Source: Deltaproteobacteria bacterium (GTDB taxonomy: Bacteria; Desulfobacterota; Dissulfuribacteria; Dissulfuribacterales; QOAL01). From it: a stretch of DNA of 6,245 nucleotides. Where the stretch lies: positions 1-6,245 of the forward strand of contig WFRQ01000158.1 of NCBI GenBank assembly GCA_015486425.1, read 5' to 3'. Shown in pieces: positions 3,875 through 6,245 of this stretch. Below the pieces are notes generated by a model. That model was not told the DNA's origin and made no database searches. It saw only the letters and a list, made by a program, of their open reading frames with translations. Positions within the stretch are counted from its first letter, which is position 1, and each line of letters opens with the position of its first letter. Both the position numbers and the translations under genes were made by a program.

Positions 3875-5842
3875 ATGTATATAGCCACAATCCCAAACCG
3901 CAATTCACCACCGGCCATTTTGTTGCGCGAAAGTTATCGTGAAGAAGGTAAGGTGAAAACTCGCACACTGGCAAACCTTTCTAGTCTACCGGCCCGGTCT
4001 ATCGATGTTTTGCGCCGTTCTCTCAAGGGTGAACATCTTGTGTCCACCAATGACTTTGAAATTATCGAGAACGGTTCCCCTGCCCACGGGCATGTCGAAG
4101 CGGTTATGACTGCCATGCGACGGTTGGATTTCCCGGGGTTCATTTGTGCGAGGCGTTCACGTCAGCGGGATTTGGTTTTAGCCATGGTGGCAGCACGTAT
4201 CCTGGAGCCCCGTTCCAAGCTTGGAACCACGGCCTGGTGGGAGGATACGACTCTGCCGGATATGCTGGACGTCAGGGGTGCGGATGAAGACGATCTTTAC
4301 GATGCCATGGACTGGTTGCTGGAGCGGCAGGAAGATATTGAATGCAAGCTGGCCAGACGTCATCTCGAGAAAGATGGTCTTGCGCTCTACGACCTGACAT
4401 CGAGCTATTTTGAAGGCCGGACATGTCCGCTGTCTGCGCTGGGACATAATCGTGACGGCAAGAAGGGCAAGCTTCAGGTCAACTATGGCCTGCTTACCAA
4501 TCGAAAAGGTATTCCTGTAGCGGTGTCTGTTTTTAAGGGCAACACAGGCGACCCCAAGACGCTTATGCCGCAGGTGGAAAAAATGCGGGATGCGTTTGGT
4601 ATCAAGCAGTTTGTCATGGTTGGCGATCGTGGGATGCTGACCCAAAAGCAAATCGACAAGCTTCATGATATGGAGGGAATTGACTGGATAGGGGCACTTC
4701 GTCCCGAGGCAATAAAAAAGCTGGTTACCAGAGGCAGCATCCAGATGGGACTTTTTGATGAGCGTAACCTGTTTGAGCTCATACATCCGGACTTCCCGGG
4801 TGAACGCCTGGTAGCCTGTCGAAACGCTGAACTGGCTTACCGCAGAGCCGCCAGACGAGAGAGTCTGCTTCAGGCCACAGTCAAGGAACTGGATAAAGTC
4901 AGAAGCATGGTGCGCAACGGGAGGTTAAACGGGAAGGATAAAATCGACACACGGGTACGCGCTATACTGAAAGGCTACAGAATCGGCAAGTATTACAAAA
5001 TCGATGTCTACGAAAATGGATTCAATTACACAGTGGATGAAGACGCACTTGTTGCCGACATAACGGCAAAAGGCAAGGGCCATCAGGAGCTGATCAAAAG
5101 GCGTCTGAAAAGAAGCCGGGATCACATGAAAACGATAGCCGGTAAATTGACAGCGCTCAGGCAGAAGATCAACAAGGGTCGATTACATGGCAAGGATCAA
5201 ATTGGTATACGTGTCGGCAAGGTTATCAACAAGTACAAGGTTGGCAAGCATTTCGACATAGACATCAGTGATGATGATTTCAGATTTGAGATCAATCAGG
5301 AGAAAGTCAAAAATGAGGCTGCTCTTGATGGGATATATATTATACGCACCAGCCTTTCCAGAGAGAGAATGGGTGCTGACGAAACGGTGCGCAGCTATAA
5401 ATTACTCAGCCAGGTTGAAAGGGCATTCCGTTCCTTCAAAAGCGTAGATCTCATGGTACGCCCAATTTACCACCGTCTTGAGGACCGGGTGAGGGCGCAC
5501 ATATTTTTGTGTATGTTAGCCTATTATGTTGAGTGGCACATGCTGGAAGCATGGAGACCCCTGCTTTATGCCGATGAGGATCAAAAAGCCAAAGAGCTTC
5601 GTGATCCGGTTGCCCCGGCAGAGAGATCTGCTTCGGCAATAAAAAAAGTAACAACCAAACGGCTTGACGATGGGTCAAGAGTTTATTCTTTCCATGATCT
5701 TCTCGACCATCTCGCTGCCATTGTCCATGCAACTTGCCGATGCCCCGGCGAAAAAGATGCATCGGCTACCTTTACAATGATCACCAAGCCTGACACAACG
5801 CAGCAGAAAGCGTTCGATTTGCTGCAGACGATACGAGTGTAG
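3875..5842 (+). CDS. IS1634-family-like DDE transposase with an internal duplication
   Basis: 655 aa, intact. The N-terminal IPNRNSPPAILLRESYREEG and KVKTRTLANLSSLP are typical of one IS1634 branch. Probable catalytic triad: D173 in LYDLTSSYFEG, D251 in VMVGDRGML, and E515 in YKLLSQVERAFRSFK, followed by HHRLEDRVRAH-like and LAYYVEWHM signatures (531-556). The protein cuts and rejoins the IS ends. Between D251 and E515 lies a long insertion with two diverged copies of a ~66-residue module (about 329-395 and 416-481). Each reads roughly L-x-R-x(2)-V/I-x(2)-GRL-x-GKD-x-I-x(2)-RV, then Y-x-I/V-GK-x(2)-x-ID, then F. As I recall, relatives of about 550-600 aa have one copy, which would explain the extra length. 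It is the only gene of the element and starts 171 bp inside the left end. Confidence 0.92.
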   Translation: MYIATIPNRNSPPAILLRESYREEGKVKTRTLANLSSLPARSIDVLRRSLKGEHLVSTNDFEIIENGSPAHGHVEAVMTAMRRLDFPGFICARRSRQRDLVLAMVAARILEPRSKLGTTAWWEDTTLPDMLDVRGADEDDLYDAMDWLLERQEDIECKLARRHLEKDGLALYDLTSSYFEGRTCPLSALGHNRDGKKGKLQVNYGLLTNRKGIPVAVSVFKGNTGDPKTLMPQVEKMRDAFGIKQFVMVGDRGMLTQKQIDKLHDMEGIDWIGALRPEAIKKLVTRGSIQMGLFDERNLFELIHPDFPGERLVACRNAELAYRRAARRESLLQATVKELDKVRSMVRNGRLNGKDKIDTRVRAILKGYRIGKYYKIDVYENGFNYTVDEDALVADITAKGKGHQELIKRRLKRSRDHMKTIAGKLTALRQKINKGRLHGKDQIGIRVGKVINKYKVGKHFDIDISDDDFRFEINQEKVKNEAALDGIYIIRTSLSRERMGADETVRSYKLLSQVERAFRSFKSVDLMVRPIYHRLEDRVRAHIFLCMLAYYVEWHMLEAWRPLLYADEDQKAKELRDPVAPAERSASAIKKVTTKRLDDGSRVYSFHDLLDHLAAIVHATCRCPGEKDASATFTMITKPDTTQQKAFDLLQTIRV

Positions 5843-5908
5843 GCAGAACTATAACACCTATTTTGAAGATATCATATTGATATTACAGGAAATTTGTGTC
5901 TTTTTGAG

Positions 5909-5921
5909 AGGGGAACTTCAG
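5909..5921. repeat. Right terminal inverted repeat of the IS
   Basis: AGGGGAACTTCAG, the inverse of 3704-3716. The next base begins the hepT remnant in frame. The 66 bp between the transposase stop and this repeat hold nothing else recognisable. Confidence 0.85.
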
Positions 5922-6140
5922 ATTAGGGAATTTGAAATTATTGGTGAGGCAGTCGGCAAACTCCCAGAGAGAGTGAAACAGCAGCGCCCGGAAGTACCGT
6001 GGCAAGATGTTAAGGATTTCCGAAATATTTTGGTGCATGAATATTTCGGGATTGACCTGGAAATAGTCTGGCAAGTTGTTAACCTTGAGCTTCCTGTCCT
6101 GTTGAATGCGGCAAAAGATCTTTACAGGAAGGAGAGTTGA
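5922..6140 (+). pseudogene. hepT: hepT-like toxin (DUF86/HEPN ribonuclease), 5'-truncated by the IS
   Basis: The frame from 5922 reads IREFEIIGEAVGKLPE, then PEVPWQDVKDFRNILVHEYFGIDLEIVW and LELPVLLNAA, ending at TGA 6138-6140 (72 codons). This is the C-terminal two thirds of HepT/DUF86 proteins, normally about 110-120 aa. The HEPN active-site motif RX4HXY is intact (RNILVHEY). The first ~45 residues are missing and the break coincides with the IS end. The frame is open upstream into the IS for 15 codons (from a TTG at 5877), which are IS sequence, not HepT. HepT is the toxin of the MntA-HepT toxin-antitoxin system, in which MntA, a nucleotidyltransferase, is usually encoded just upstream. 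No mntA is in the window, and the sequence left of the IS contains no HepT N-terminus. Confidence 0.82.
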
Positions 6141-6146
6141 TGCACA

Positions 6147-6245
6147 ATGAAAATCGACATAAGTCAGGAACCAAGGATGCCCCGTCATCTACTCCATAAA
6201 AATTTTTCACGACAGGACCGAGTTTTTCAGGGCCCTCTTCCTGAC
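6147..6245 (+). CDS. Unrecognised short open frame, runs off the window
   Basis: The frame begins ATG at 6147, with AGGAG (6130-6134) 12 nt before it, and is open for 33 codons to the window edge. The peptide starts MKIDISQEPRMPRH and is basic, with no motif I recognise. A competing 19-codon frame (6140-6199) overlaps the hepT stop as TGATG and uses the same ribosome binding site at a better distance. Neither is convincing. This may be remnant DNA downstream of hepT. Confidence 0.2.
   Translation, partial: MKIDISQEPRMPRHLLHKNFSRQDRVFQGPLPD

Larger units (their letters stand above)
3704..5921 (+). mobile_element. IS1634-family-like insertion sequence, about 2.2 kb, apparently complete
   Basis: The element is bounded by 13-bp perfect inverted repeats CTGAAGTTCCCCT (3704-3716) and AGGGGAACTTCAG (5909-5921) and encodes one DDE transposase reading left to right. 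The symmetry extends to 17 bp if the outer TAAT/ATTA (3700-3703, 5922-5925) is counted. The right boundary is fixed independently, because hepT homology resumes at the next base, 5922. No direct target repeat is seen at any plausible boundary (TTTAAT on the left, ATTAGG on the right), whereas IS1634-family elements normally make one of about 5-6 bp. The transposase frame is intact, so the element may be active. Confidence 0.85.

Noticed and set aside
4178..4786. 202-codon minus-strand open frame
   Set aside because: Antisense to the conserved catalytic part of the transposase; no ribosome binding site or motif.
5877..6140. Complete 87-aa hepT gene starting at a TTG
   Set aside because: The first 15 codons are IS terminal sequence and lack HepT similarity. 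The frame is open there by chance.

Overview
The window looks like chromosomal DNA of an anaerobic, cytochrome-rich Desulfobacterota-type bacterium (sulfate or metal reducer). The reasons are two small exported multihaem c-type cytochromes of the class III / c7 kind, a Tat-exported four-cluster ferredoxin, and a candidate selenoprotein. No taxonomic marker gene is present, so this is an inference from gene content.

Layout. 3-86 is the C-terminal end of a gene that reads like hisG (plus strand). 228-839 is engB, the ribosome-assembly GTPase (plus). 840-1707 has no conventional gene. It holds two diverged copies of a dispersed repeat, one of which (864-1053) carries an extra ~93-bp hairpin inside a palindrome that is closed in the other copy (1553-1631). 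It also holds a small minus-strand ORF for a one-helix membrane peptide (1218-1307) that stays open past an in-frame UGA to 1107. A bacterial-SECIS-like hairpin lies 15 nt after that UGA, so it is a candidate small membrane selenoprotein. 1708-2878 (minus) is a two-gene unit: a Tat-signal ferredoxin with 16 cluster cysteines, starting at a GTG, then a secreted trihaem c7-type cytochrome, closed by a hairpin terminator at 1637-1678. 3241-3606 (minus) is a secreted tetrahaem c3/c7-like cytochrome with its own promoter and terminator. 3704-5921 is a complete IS1634-family-like insertion sequence with 13-bp terminal inverted repeats and one 655-aa DDE transposase that contains an internally duplicated module. 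5922-6140 is the 3' part of a hepT-like toxin gene, cut at its 5' end exactly at the IS boundary. The last ~100 bases hold only a short unrecognised open frame.

Function. The ferredoxin and the cytochromes would sit in the periplasm and pass electrons between oxidoreductases. No membrane quinone-interacting subunit (NrfD type) is encoded with them here, so they are either soluble carriers or partners of a complex encoded elsewhere. The IS lies 8 bp upstream of the tetrahaem cytochrome -35 box. It has no target-site duplication, and the missing part of hepT is not on its other side, so the junction is better explained by a rearrangement through the IS than by a simple insertion.
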